Positions 1-9,855 of a stretch of DNA of 34,414 nt are shown here, one piece after another (position 1 is the stretch's first letter; each line of letters starts with the position of its first letter). The DNA is taken from the NCBI GenBank assembly GCA_001839685.1, contig MLAK01000630.1, positions 1 to 34,414 of the forward strand. The letters are read 5' to 3'. The notes under the pieces were generated by a model, which was given only the letters and a program-made list of their open reading frames with translations, had not been told where the DNA came from and made no database searches. Made by a program: the position numbers and the translations under genes. This DNA comes from Tritrichomonas foetus (lineage: Eukaryota; Parabasalia; Tritrichomonadida; Tritrichomonadidae).

Positions 1-299
1 AAATTTCATGTTTTCTTTGAAATATATATATTTTATCATTCAAAAAGATCCACTTTTTATGTGGCCGAAAACACCTATTTATTCAATTTCATCCCACAGG
101 AAAAGGGAAAAAAAAGGGAAAATTGCCCTTATAAAGGCCAAAATTTTGGCCTTCCATGGGATAATCCCTGGGTTAGCTAGACATTCCCAAAAATTGCCAT
201 TTAGCTATTCAAAATTGATGTGTTTCATTCAAAATTGAATGTTACGCATCAAATGATATTCAAATTTTGGTTTGTCCGTTTAAGCATTCTTTTAACGGA
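1..299. other. intergenic, AT-rich, with perfect palindromes
   Basis: No gene is supported here. An open frame from 8 to 238 has no domain and biased, repetitive composition, so I do not call it. The stretch carries a perfect 20-bp palindrome at 134-153 (AAGGCCAAAATTTTGGCCTT) followed directly by GGGAT-A-ATCCC at 158-168. A weak initiator-like GCATTC lies at 284-289, 14 nt before the ATG at 300. Confidence 0.5.
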
Positions 300-905
300 A
301 TGCCACGGGAGGTAACACGGGAGACGACACTCAATGTCCTTTTAATTGGTGATTCATGTGTTGGAAAGACAAAACTCGCAAACTCTCTTCATAAGAAAGA
401 TTCAGAGTTCCTTCATCCAACTCTCGGAATTGATTTTATTCAGTCACAACAAGTGTATCAAGATACAGTTGTGAACTTAAAAACGTGGGAGATCAATATT
501 GAAAAAGTAACAATGCTTTTCGACTTGAAAGAAAACTTGAATTTCGACTTTGTTTTCTTTTGCTCCGATTGCCAATTAAGAAAAAGATTTAATCGAATCA
601 AAGCGTCTCATAATTTGCTTTCGCTCACAATTTGCAAAGAATCTCGCTTTATTTTGATGATATGTAAAACAGATGTTCTTGCTGCTCTTGCTCCAAATGA
701 ATTCCATCATTTCTTGATTTCAATACAAAAACGCTCAGGAAATTTAAATATGCCATGCATTATGAGCTCAGCAGAAACAGATTTCTTTATTGATGAAACT
801 CGAAACATGTTATTGGATTCATTTGTTTATAAAAATCCAATTAAAATGTCTATTCTCAAAATGGTTCAGGAATTTAAAGCTAAATCCGGATTGACTGATC
901 CATAA
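300..905 (+). CDS. degenerate Rab-like small GTPase
   Basis: A 201-residue protein beginning at the ATG at 300; the frame is open back to a TTG at 267, but ATG starts are expected in a eukaryote. The N-terminus shows a Rab/Ras P-loop, GDSCVGKT at residues 17-24, then a switch-I-like PTLGIDF at 40-46 as in Rab proteins. The switch II motif WDTAGQE is not recognisable: the equivalent stretch reads KTWEIN, so the catalytic Gln is absent. The NKxD guanine motif appears as CKTD, and a SAK-like element as SSAE. No C-terminal CC/CxC prenylation motif is present; the protein ends GLTDP. Known for the family: Rabs control membrane traffic. Inferred: it may bind nucleotide but hydrolyse poorly, or act as a pseudo-GTPase. 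Stop TAA is immediately followed by A, which fits a trichomonad UAAA 3'-end signal. Confidence 0.75.
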   Translation: MPREVTRETTLNVLLIGDSCVGKTKLANSLHKKDSEFLHPTLGIDFIQSQQVYQDTVVNLKTWEINIEKVTMLFDLKENLNFDFVFFCSDCQLRKRFNRIKASHNLLSLTICKESRFILMICKTDVLAALAPNEFHHFLISIQKRSGNLNMPCIMSSAETDFFIDETRNMLLDSFVYKNPIKMSILKMVQEFKAKSGLTDP

Positions 906-1080
906 ACTTTGAATCATTAATAAATAAACATTTTTTTTTCCAATAAAAAAAGTTTTTCATAAATACTTTATTATTTACTAATAAACTCCTTTCAACAATT
1001 CGTGATGATTTTGAATCTGATGAGATTTTTTTTACAATATATATATTGCCATGGTTTTTACTTTAAAGTAGTTTCTGTTG

Positions 1081-1329
1081 TCATTCAAAATCATCCTGAT
1101 TTTTCGTAAATGATTTCAGAGACCTCATAGAAAAAAAAAATATTTTAGCTTTTCCGATAATATGCTTCTTCATAGATTTAATATAGTAATTTTTGATATC
1201 ACCTGATGATCTTCCTGGTAGTATTTTCTTAATAATTTTCCATTTTGGTCCAGTTTCAAAGACTGCCATTATTCTAATTTCTTCTTCATCTTTACTAAAT
1301 ACATTTGTTGTTGTGATATCACTGATTAG
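1081..1329 (-). pseudogene. orphan Myb-like DNA-binding repeat (relic)
   Basis: The minus strand is open from a TAA at 1332-1330 down to a TGA at 1081. It encodes FSKDEEEIRIM, then GPKWKIIKKILPGRS, then IKNYYIKSMKKH, which is the pattern of one Myb/SANT repeat (acidic first helix, G-x-KW-x-I, LPGR, IKNxx). In trichomonad Myb proteins this form is the second (R3-like) repeat. The first aromatic residue is Phe instead of Trp. The only in-frame ATG (1269) falls inside the repeat, so no complete domain could be made from it, and no first repeat is present upstream. I read it as a fragment of a dead Myb gene. Parabasalids have large Myb families, so fragments are expected. Confidence 0.55.
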
Positions 1330-1332
1330 TTA

Positions 1333-1739
1333 TGATGAATCAACGAGTGGAACTGAAATCATGTTATTGTACGTTAAAATGGGACCTTCAAAAGGAGAGT
1401 GAACAATATGGGAGGTTGTATGACGTAGAAAAAACTGGATACTGTCCCCATCATGTAAAAGAACCAAATGAAGTCGATTTCGAAAAGAAAGTTTTTATCT
1501 CAGTAATGTTTTCGGTCTACCACGCATTGCGGATTCTGATATCATTTTTGTTTCTAGAAAAGTATTTATTACCTTAATCATCTTTGTAGGACCAGTATGA
1601 GTCGCTTCTCTTGCGCTTTGTTGGTTTCCATATAAAAATATACTATTTGTTGTCGAATTTTGTAAACATTAAAAGACTGTTCTGGTGTGATTTTTTGCTT
1701 TAAAATAGTTTGAATACTCAATTTTCTGGAATGATTCAT
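1333..1739 (-). pseudogene. multi-frame coding relics, possibly transposon- or regulator-derived
   Basis: Three adjacent minus-strand stretches look protein-like but switch frame and are cut by stops. (1) ATG at 1739 to TGA at 1578 gives 53 residues with KQKITPEQSFNVYKIRQQIV. (2) A second frame ending at the TAA at 1495-1497 reads TGPTKMIKVINTFLETKM followed by RGRPKTLL, resembling the helix-turn-helix/GRP-rich N-terminus of mariner-like transposases. (3) A third frame, about 1455 to 1333, reads DSIQFFLRHTTSHIVHSPFE and on to a stop. The run leads directly into the Myb relic. Family assignment is a guess; decay is what the sequence shows. Confidence 0.35.
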
Positions 1740-2011
1740 GAATTCAAAAAATCTGACATTGACCTAAAATCACTTTATCTTTTTTAAAAAAGATTAGTAG
1801 TATTAGTATTATAGTTAAAATAATGGGAAATGATATATCTTTATTCATACTATACATTGTTCCATTTCACTCTAAAGTATATAAGGAAGAACGACTAAAA
1901 AAACAAAAATAAGTTATAATCCCGAATTGTTGAAAGTAGTTTATAATAACAAAATTTTAAATACATACAGATAAATATATGGAATATTATTCAAGTAGTG
2001 GTTTTTCTGAT

Positions 2012-5000
2012 TCAAGGAAAATTCACTGGAACAAACAGAACATGCATATCACTTGTGGTCACAACAAAATCATTCAATTGTTCATGATATCTAAATAGGG
2101 TAATTTTCTTGGAAGATTTCCACACAAGGCTTATCTTATTTAGAGAGAATGCATCATACAGTAATATTTGATTTTCACGATTTAAAATAGCAAAATAATC
2201 AATGACATCTCTCTTGGATACAGAAATTGCTTGATGTATTTCCGAACCAAAATCATGTTTATTAATAAAACGACCATTTATAGTATAATTCACAACAAAA
2301 TGATGACCTTTTCCTTCAGCAAATACTAAAATATATCCCATAACTTTTGTTATAATAACATGAATGGGATAAACGTCATTTTCAAAGTTCAAATCAACAA
2401 CTCGAAGCAAAGAAAGATCAGAAAGTTTGCTTATAATCATCGAATTGTCTTTTGAGCATGTTACAACAATATTATATTCATCACTAATTAAACAACATGT
2501 TACTGCATCACGATGGGCCATTAAAGTATTAACTATGGATATTTGATTATTTTTCTTACAATCATTATTAATATTATGAATGTTATTATTTTCTTCACTA
2601 ATACAATTATTGGCATAGTTAGGATTTTGTTCAATGATATTGTTATTACTATTACTAATACTGCTACTATCATAATTAAATGATGATGGTGAAGGAGGAG
2701 GAGTTAAATTAGGAAGTGTATTTATCTTATCTAAACTAGAAATACTGTTAATATAAGTGTTTTCAGTATAATGCCATAATGTAACGCATGAATCATCACC
2801 ACCGGTTAAAATCAAATCATTTGATACATCAAGACAAGAAATTGCTGCAAGATGAGGCGAATTTTGACTTACAATAACTTTTCTTTTCTGAAAATCAAAT
2901 ATCCGGAGTTGTGAAGAACCTTCAGAGGCATACGCAAATGAAGGATTCTTATCAAAAAATGCAATTCTGTTTCCATTCGATGGAAATCGTTTAAATAAAA
3001 TAGAATGTTGCTTTGAGATTTCAAAATTGGACGCAGCAAACCTCAAACAAAAAATGGAACCGTTATTAAGAATAGCAATAACTTTCATTTTTTCATATAC
3101 TGAACCAAGGCATTTAAATGAAACAACAGGGGATGGAATATTTTGTAAAATCACAACTTGATTGTGTGATCTTAATTTTGGCTCTTTCTTCCTTTTTACA
3201 TGCGGACTCGAGAATAATTTTTGAGGAATTTGTCCAATACAATTTAAAAAATCTTGAACAGTTTCAGGACACTCTTCAGCGAATTTGGTTTTCCAAACAT
3301 TAGGATAAATTTTTGGATCGAATGTATTATCATCATCTGAAGAAAACTGTTTATATCCCCAAATCAAATCAATCCACGAAGAAATATGATTTGACACGTA
3401 CTCACTTTCTAAGGCATTTTGTTGAACTTGAATGAACTTTACCGGCGAATCATTAGCCCACGAAGGAAGTATAAGATCATTGATTTGGTTACCATCTTCA
3501 GTTATTCCGAAATTGAATTTATTTGTATTCATTGAAAATTCACTACAAAAATAAAATTCAGGAGTATATTCTCGAATTGAGGCACTTTGTCCATAAATTT
3601 TCTCGAAGTTATCTTTAATCGAAGTAAACATTCTCATTGGAGCATCAAATCTTCCATCTTGGAGTTTAATATGAAGACTTGTAAATGGCTCCATACGAAG
3701 TAAATAATAAGTGATAGCCATAAAATTTGAATAACATGAATTAAATAAGAAATTCTCACCAATTAAACTTTGTTTCTCTTTTAATTTTTCTAATGCATTT
3801 GGATTCATATGAGCAACATTGTGATTCAAATCTCGGAATAAATCTAAATTTGAGAAATCAATTTCATTTGATTCATAATTTTTAATTATAATTGGAAATA
3901 TCGGATATTTTCTTGAATCAAAATAGGAGCGCCCACTCAATAAATTCAACCATGTTAAATATTCAAATGTAGAAATTTGATGATTTTTCCATTTAGTTGT
4001 CAGTTTCAAATTCTCAATTTCTTCTTGTGGAGGATTTTCTTGAAAGAAAACAATATTTGGCATATGAACTTTTTTAAGATTGAAAATAAAAGCATGACTT
4101 TCTTGATGAGGAAAGCGAATTAAATAGCCTTTATGCTCAGTAGTAAATATTTGAATAGAGTCTGGTTTTTGATCATGCCAACACCAAAAAACATATTGGA
4201 TTGAATTCCCAGAAATTCGGAGATTTTTATTATCTGATGTGAAAAAGTATTCATGATGAGTTACATAAATTGCACCTTTTATTGTTTCCATAATTTTTAT
4301 GTATTCACATTCTGAACACCAAATAATATGGCTGCTATTATATGCAATTTCATCATTTATTTTATAAATTATACTGCTATCATAGAAAATTCCATTTGAT
4401 TTTTCAGATATATGATTATCAGATAAATTTCCATAAATATTATACGGAATTGATGGAATTTGCTTGGATTCTTTTTCATCGAGTGAAAAAATAAAATGTG
4501 AACTGAGTCTTTTAGAATTTTCTTGAAAGATTTTGTCAGATTCTTCTTTGGTCATTGATCCTCTAAGCATTGATGCTTCATAATGATTATTAAATTTGTT
4601 ATTTCTAACAAGAAGTATTGGTCTAAATTTAAAATCAAATTGATTTCCTCTTTTGAAATGATGATCTTGATGAATAATAGAATATTCAATATAAGGGGAT
4701 CTGTCATGTGAAATTGATTGCCAAAGATGTCTCCAAGTTCTTCTTAATTCACTTTGATGATTTCGTCGCTTAAATTGAGAAAAGTTTGAGAAGCTTATTG
4801 GCTTTAAATGTAGAGTAAAATAATGCCTAATTGTAAGACCACTATAAAATATGTCAAGTATGCTTTGCGCCTGTAAAACAATATTATAATCATTCTCAAT
4901 AATTTGATTTGGTAATTTAATATTTATTTTATCTAAAATTACCATATTTTTTATTAGGAGTGGAGAAATCCAATCTAAATTTAATTCAATTGATTCAGAA

Positions 5001-8000
5001 AATATAGAAACCAAAGAAATGATTTCTTTCGAATTAAAGATCGATGCGTAATAAATTAATATGTAAAAATGGAAATAATCTTCCACATATTTACTACAAT
5101 AAGGAATTACTGATTGAATCAAAAATAAAATAGTTTTAATATAAATCCAAGTTCCGTTTGAAGGATTTAAATGTATACCAATTGTCGGTTTTGAAACAAT
5201 AGATCGATAATATTCAATCAAAATTGTCAAATCATCAATTTTTGAATAAATTTTATTTTGCTGGAAAACATTACTTTTAATGCAATTGAATAAGGAATTT
5301 GAAAAGATAGATATAATCTTTTGTATTAAAAGTTTATCATTCAAAAGAAGAATATTTGAAATTGCTGAAATTAATATATTATTCATATCATCAATTAAAG
5401 TATAGTTTGTAATTATTGAGATAATATCAAAACAATATAAAAATTTATCAATGATTTGAAGATTTTCCGATAAATATTTTCCAAATAAATTTTGAAGATT
5501 TTTTTGAATCATCATTATATAAAGACTTATCAAGAAGCAAACAAATATTGAGGTTTCTGAACTTATGAATTTGTATGAAGAATCCGAACTGAAAAGCTTC
5601 ACAAGCGAATTTTTTGCGAAATCAATTTCATCAAAATTTGATTTGTGATTATGACTATAATAAAAAATAATCATCAATAAAGGTGATATAAATATATTAA
5701 GGAAGCTTTTCTTATTCACCATATCAATTATCTTTTTAATTAAGCTTTTATTGTATTCATCATTATAATAATTGAGACTTCGATAAAAAAAGAATAAAAA
5801 CTGATCCATTAGTTCAGAGTCTGTAGATAAAAAGTATTGAATGAAATAAATTATAATGTTAGGATCTTTGGTAATAAAAATTAATTTTGATTGTAAAAGT
5901 GATTTTGCAATCAATTTTTTGTTGTTTTCAAAAGAAAGAAGCATTTGGAATAAAATAATAATAACATCACTCTCAATTGAATCCAATTCAATGATTTGAA
6001 TAATTAATTTTAAATCATTTTCATTCAATCCTAACTTTTGAATCAAATTCACCATAATAGTAATAATGTGCTTAATTAACAAATCTTCAAGTCGATTTGA
6101 AATAATGAGAACATGCATTATTTCCAAAATTGTTGGCATTGATATAGAGTTTGCGATTATATATGTATTATTATCACTAATAAGTTTATCCCACCCACTG
6201 AGTATTTCTAGAAGGAGTTCTTTTGGTGCTCTGTACCAAAGTTCTGAATTAAAAATCATATATTTAAGACAATTAATGTAAAGTTCTTCATGACTGATCA
6301 TTGGCAAAGAATGATAAATTTGAGACCATAATGATTGCGTTATATTTCTCTCATTTGATGTAATTAAGAAATAAGCAGGTACTGCAAATCCATCATGAAT
6401 CATGACTTCATTTTGCATTGGCTGTGAATTCGATAAAATAGAAAATGTACAACTTAAAAGATCATCAATATATTTTAAATTTGAAGTTTCACAAGGAAGA
6501 TCAATTTGTGAAAAAAGTGAAATAATGAATGAAATACCTTTCGAAGCTTCAAAAACTTTATAAAATGAGTGAGCAAATGGGAAATTTGTACCAAAATAAA
6601 TTGCTCCTTCATCATGATGGGAAGCAAAATTTATTAATCTACTATTTTGCATCCATTTTGTCGAGAACAAATAGCGTGGGCTATTATTTAATAAACAATC
6701 TAATGAATCTAAAGTAGTATTAGAAATAACAAGTGGAATATTATCAGGGATTGGTAAAGGATATATTACTACACCAGTAAATTGAACAGCTTTACAATGA
6801 CCATGAAACATAATCAATTTTTCAAATACACAGTTGCTTGGTACATTGGAACATTCAATATGCATTGATCCAGAGAAAATACCATCAATGAATAGTTCTA
6901 TATTTCCAAAAGTGTAGATCTTAAGTGCAAACGATATCCATTTATTTGTTGGAATCACTGAATACAAAACAAGTGGTGCAACAAATAGAGATGATTCGAT
7001 TTCAATTCTATTGCTATAAACTGTACAATTGATCGATATTTCATTATTTTTCAGAGAAAACAATTTAATAAAATCATTTTTCTGAATTAATGGTTCGATT
7101 AAAATATGAGTGGCTAAGAAAATACCATTTGGAAAATCATTCATGGAAAAAGATGGAATTGAAATAAAATGACTAATATCATTAAATTGAATTATTGGCG
7201 TAATTTCATCAGTTGTTGGTACAGTTAAAGTTTTCAAGGCTTTAAATAATAATGAGCTTTTTGGATTTTGTTTTGATCCATTAATTGGGTTTAGCATTCT
7301 TAAATATTTAAATACATTTTGTCGATTGCAAATGCATAATGAAATATTAATAAATAGCTGTAAAAAAATAGGCATTTCAGAATTGTTTGTAGAATTTTGA
7401 TAATAATCAAGCAAAACAAGAGGTAAATCAATTTGGTAGCAGATAAAACATTGAACTGGTGATGAATTTGTAATCGAAAGCATTTTATGCAAGAAATCAA
7501 ATTTGAAATCGGATGCTAAAACTGTATAAACAATATCTTTCTGCTCAATTGAAGAAATTCCAGGGAAGTAATCATCATCTAAAGAATTACTTAAATATTT
7601 TTGTGAATTTGAAATAATTAATAAAAGTTTATGATAAATATTTCTGGTAATTCCAAATTTTAATAATTTATCATTAATTGATTTCCAGTCAATTTCACCA
7701 TACCAAAGATAAGTTGGCTGATGATAAATCCGAATAAAATCGAGAAAAATGAGGCATTTTTCTTCATCATCTGCATTAAAATTTAATAAAAGTTCTTTAA
7801 ACGTTGATGACAGAAAAAAATATTTCTTTTCGGGAAATTTTTTCTCAAGAAGTATGTTATATAACATTGGTAGAAGAATATTGTATATTGGACTCGAATT
7901 CAAATTTTCTTTTGTAACTATATATAAAGGAGAATCATTAATAAGTGTTATTTCATTAAATGATATCCGAAATAGTTTCTGTAAAATCGATAATATCATA

Positions 8001-9619
8001 TTAATTAATTCAGTATTATGTAACAGTGAAAATATAGTAATGCACAATGAAGCAGATCTACAAATGAGCAATGCTGTGCTACTTCTTTCTACCAGCTCAT
8101 TAATAATATCTATTAAAATTGAAAGTAAAAATTGATTGCTTTCAGTGATCAATAATTTTATTTCTTGTGCCAAAAAATCAAACAGTGTCATTGAATATTG
8201 AATTTCTAAAAATTCAAACATTGGAATTATATAATGAAATGATTCTGCGCAAATTTCATAATTTTGTTTATTCTGCATAAAGAATAAGCATAAGAGTGAA
8301 GGAACACATGGATCATTTACAAAAAGAAACAAAATTTGAAATGTTAAATATCTGATAGAAATTAAAGGAGAATTTGGTTGATTGAATATTGTAACTTCGG
8401 GGTTAAAAATAGCAGGATGAAAAAATACATTAATGTGTTTCTTTGGATCAATGATTTCTGATAGTGATTTGGCTTCCTTACTAATTAATTTTAACAATAA
8501 TAAAGAAAGAATGACAATATTTGGATCAATCAATTCATTCTTCATTATATCATCATTTATGAAAGAATGAACAAGCAATAAAATTGCAGAACATGATAAT
8601 GATTTGGTAAATGTTAAAATCGAAACAATTGGATGATTAATATTAAAGAGAATTTCCAATAAATCGGTTACACTTGGAAATCGAAAATTTCCTTTTGCTT
8701 CTTTTTTATTTAATTCACTTTGAATTATTTCTACTTGATTAGTCTGCTTTTCATTATATTTAATGTTAATTATACTTGGATTAATCACAAATTGAAAAAT
8801 AATTGGCATTGAATACTCAAATTTAATTGAAGAAAGATGCCAAATATCAAGACAAAATTTAAAACTAGATACAAAGATGTTTGTTTCTTCTTCATTAATA
8901 AAATCAACTGGAATTCTTGCAGTTTGTTCATATAATTTTTGAATAAGTGGCAAATCGATTTCATCAATTTTTGGAAAGCAAGAAAATAGTTTCATTATAA
9001 TATTTATATGTTTGGAAACTAGGATAAAATTTCTTTCATTTTGGTTATTCCAACATAAATCAAGGATATGAATAATGAAGGCAACATGGTCATCAAAAAA
9101 ATAGTGAATAAATTTAAAATTCACTAATTTAGGAGTATATTCATCTATTATTTCGTTTATGTTATTAAGTAAATTGAAAGCATTAGAATAATTGCATAAT
9201 TTACGAAAAACCAGGTAAAATGAATAAATAAAAAGGGTTTCATCTGTTATTAATGGAATGGATTTTCTTAAACTTGACAAATATGTATTTATAATAGTGG
9301 AATCCAATGAACAAATATCTGATAATAATAAAGCACTAAACGACTGCAAAACTAAAATTCCAATAGAATAATTATTTTCTGGTGAAAAGTGAATCAAATT
9401 CCATTCGTTTGTCAGAGACAACAAAAAATTATATCTTGCATTAATATTGAGCGAAAATTTTTCGATAATTGAAGAATCATTAAATTTATTGAAAAGACGA
9501 TTATCGACGATTATGGCATGACTCATTATTGATGGTGGCAAGTTTAATGACGACTTTGTAATTTTCATTTTAAATATCTTATTGATTAATGAAGATTCCC
9601 CAAGATCTTCATTTTTCAT
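2012..9619 (-). CDS. giant BEACH-domain protein (ConA-like, PH-BEACH, WD40)
   Basis: A 2535-residue protein read from the ATG at 9619; the open frame extends two codons further to a TTG. Domains in order: a long helical, armadillo-like N-terminal region (1 to about 800); a concanavalin-like sandwich (about 820-960; NKWISFALKIY, ELFIDG); a second helical region; a PH-BEACH domain (about 1760-1860; KGAIYVTHHEYFF); the BEACH domain (about 1870-2110), with STFEYLTWLNLLSGR, YPIFPIIIKNY, FRDLN, MEPFTS, LILPSWAND and SSWIDLIWGYKQ; and C-terminal WD40 repeats (about 2170-2535), including LILTGGDDSCVTLW. An Asn/Ser-rich low-complexity insert splits the WD40 part near 2320-2375. The order matches the LYST/neurobeachin/LvsA family, which acts in vesicle and lysosome traffic. 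The exact subfamily cannot be told. No in-frame stop or frameshift occurs over 7.6 kb, so the gene is probably active. Confidence 0.95.
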   Translation of the reverse strand: MKNEDLGESSLINKIFKMKITKSSLNLPPSIMSHAIIVDNRLFNKFNDSSIIEKFSLNINARYNFLLSLTNEWNLIHFSPENNYSIGILVLQSFSALLLSDICSLDSTIINTYLSSLRKSIPLITDETLFIYSFYLVFRKLCNYSNAFNLLNNINEIIDEYTPKLVNFKFIHYFFDDHVAFIIHILDLCWNNQNERNFILVSKHINIIMKLFSCFPKIDEIDLPLIQKLYEQTARIPVDFINEEETNIFVSSFKFCLDIWHLSSIKFEYSMPIIFQFVINPSIINIKYNEKQTNQVEIIQSELNKKEAKGNFRFPSVTDLLEILFNINHPIVSILTFTKSLSCSAILLLVHSFINDDIMKNELIDPNIVILSLLLLKLISKEAKSLSEIIDPKKHINVFFHPAIFNPEVTIFNQPNSPLISIRYLTFQILFLFVNDPCVPSLLCLFFMQNKQNYEICAESFHYIIPMFEFLEIQYSMTLFDFLAQEIKLLITESNQFLLSILIDIINELVERSSTALLICRSASLCITIFSLLHNTELINMILSILQKLFRISFNEITLINDSPLYIVTKENLNSSPIYNILLPMLYNILLEKKFPEKKYFFLSSTFKELLLNFNADDEEKCLIFLDFIRIYHQPTYLWYGEIDWKSINDKLLKFGITRNIYHKLLLIISNSQKYLSNSLDDDYFPGISSIEQKDIVYTVLASDFKFDFLHKMLSITNSSPVQCFICYQIDLPLVLLDYYQNSTNNSEMPIFLQLFINISLCICNRQNVFKYLRMLNPINGSKQNPKSSLLFKALKTLTVPTTDEITPIIQFNDISHFISIPSFSMNDFPNGIFLATHILIEPLIQKNDFIKLFSLKNNEISINCTVYSNRIEIESSLFVAPLVLYSVIPTNKWISFALKIYTFGNIELFIDGIFSGSMHIECSNVPSNCVFEKLIMFHGHCKAVQFTGVVIYPLPIPDNIPLVISNTTLDSLDCLLNNSPRYLFSTKWMQNSRLINFASHHDEGAIYFGTNFPFAHSFYKVFEASKGISFIISLFSQIDLPCETSNLKYIDDLLSCTFSILSNSQPMQNEVMIHDGFAVPAYFLITSNERNITQSLWSQIYHSLPMISHEELYINCLKYMIFNSELWYRAPKELLLEILSGWDKLISDNNTYIIANSISMPTILEIMHVLIISNRLEDLLIKHIITIMVNLIQKLGLNENDLKLIIQIIELDSIESDVIIILFQMLLSFENNKKLIAKSLLQSKLIFITKDPNIIIYFIQYFLSTDSELMDQFLFFFYRSLNYYNDEYNKSLIKKIIDMVNKKSFLNIFISPLLMIIFYYSHNHKSNFDEIDFAKNSLVKLFSSDSSYKFISSETSIFVCFLISLYIMMIQKNLQNLFGKYLSENLQIIDKFLYCFDIISIITNYTLIDDMNNILISAISNILLLNDKLLIQKIISIFSNSLFNCIKSNVFQQNKIYSKIDDLTILIEYYRSIVSKPTIGIHLNPSNGTWIYIKTILFLIQSVIPYCSKYVEDYFHFYILIYYASIFNSKEIISLVSIFSESIELNLDWISPLLIKNMVILDKINIKLPNQIIENDYNIVLQAQSILDIFYSGLTIRHYFTLHLKPISFSNFSQFKRRNHQSELRRTWRHLWQSISHDRSPYIEYSIIHQDHHFKRGNQFDFKFRPILLVRNNKFNNHYEASMLRGSMTKEESDKIFQENSKRLSSHFIFSLDEKESKQIPSIPYNIYGNLSDNHISEKSNGIFYDSSIIYKINDEIAYNSSHIIWCSECEYIKIMETIKGAIYVTHHEYFFTSDNKNLRISGNSIQYVFWCWHDQKPDSIQIFTTEHKGYLIRFPHQESHAFIFNLKKVHMPNIVFFQENPPQEEIENLKLTTKWKNHQISTFEYLTWLNLLSGRSYFDSRKYPIFPIIIKNYESNEIDFSNLDLFRDLNHNVAHMNPNALEKLKEKQSLIGENFLFNSCYSNFMAITYYLLRMEPFTSLHIKLQDGRFDAPMRMFTSIKDNFEKIYGQSASIREYTPEFYFCSEFSMNTNKFNFGITEDGNQINDLILPSWANDSPVKFIQVQQNALESEYVSNHISSWIDLIWGYKQFSSDDDNTFDPKIYPNVWKTKFAEECPETVQDFLNCIGQIPQKLFSSPHVKRKKEPKLRSHNQVVILQNIPSPVVSFKCLGSVYEKMKVIAILNNGSIFCLRFAASNFEISKQHSILFKRFPSNGNRIAFFDKNPSFAYASEGSSQLRIFDFQKRKVIVSQNSPHLAAISCLDVSNDLILTGGDDSCVTLWHYTENTYINSISSLDKINTLPNLTPPPSPSSFNYDSSSISNSNNNIIEQNPNYANNCISEENNNIHNINNDCKKNNQISIVNTLMAHRDAVTCCLISDEYNIVVTCSKDNSMIISKLSDLSLLRVVDLNFENDVYPIHVIITKVMGYILVFAEGKGHHFVVNYTINGRFINKHDFGSEIHQAISVSKRDVIDYFAILNRENQILLYDAFSLNKISLVWKSSKKITLFRYHEQLNDFVVTTSDMHVLFVPVNFP

Positions 9620-9731
9620 TCGCAAATCATGTAGACAAAATCATTTTTATATAACATGTCATGATCAAAAAGTTAGCATCAGATTTTAGCTATTCAATTT
9701 GTGATCTACAGAGACCATTTTCTTTTATAAA

Positions 9732-9792
9732 CTTTTTCAGTATTTATACGGTCTGAAATTCTGATGGAAAGACTAAATAAATACTGAAAAAG
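9732..9792. repeat. 61-nt perfect-arm hairpin upstream of BEACH gene
   Basis: CTTTTTCAGTATTTAT at 9732-9747 is the exact reverse complement of 9777-9792. Inside, after a symmetric 3-nt loop on each side, GTCT (9751-9754) pairs with AGAC (9770-9773), so the structure continues. It lies 113 nt upstream of the BEACH start codon. It could be a small mobile-element remnant, a paired regulatory site or a transcribed hairpin. Confidence 0.6.
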
Positions 9793-9855
9793 GTCAATTC
9801 TGATAATTTTGTATCCAAGTATTCACACATGTTTTTCTTTTTGTTTTGTACTACC

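Larger units (their letters stand above)
906..2011. other. intergenic region with decayed coding relics
   Basis: This 1.1 kb lies between the GTPase (+) and the 3' end of the BEACH gene (-). It has no intact gene. Minus-strand relics between 1081 and 1739 are described separately. The rest (906-1080 and 1740-2011) is AT-rich, with several TAAA/AATAAA sequences that could serve as 3'-end signals for both flanking genes. Confidence 0.5.

Noticed and set aside
8..238. 76-codon plus-strand open frame
   Set aside because: No domain, Lys- and Ile-rich by base composition, overlaps the palindromes and lacks an initiator-like motif.
906..2011. tRNA or other small RNA genes in intergenic DNA (this and the other gaps)
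   Set aside because: No GTTCRANYC box B with a matching acceptor stem was seen by eye; a tRNA/covariance-model scan was not possible.
7749..8135. 128-codon plus-strand frame inside the BEACH gene
   Set aside because: Antisense to a clearly coding region with recognised protein family; no domain.
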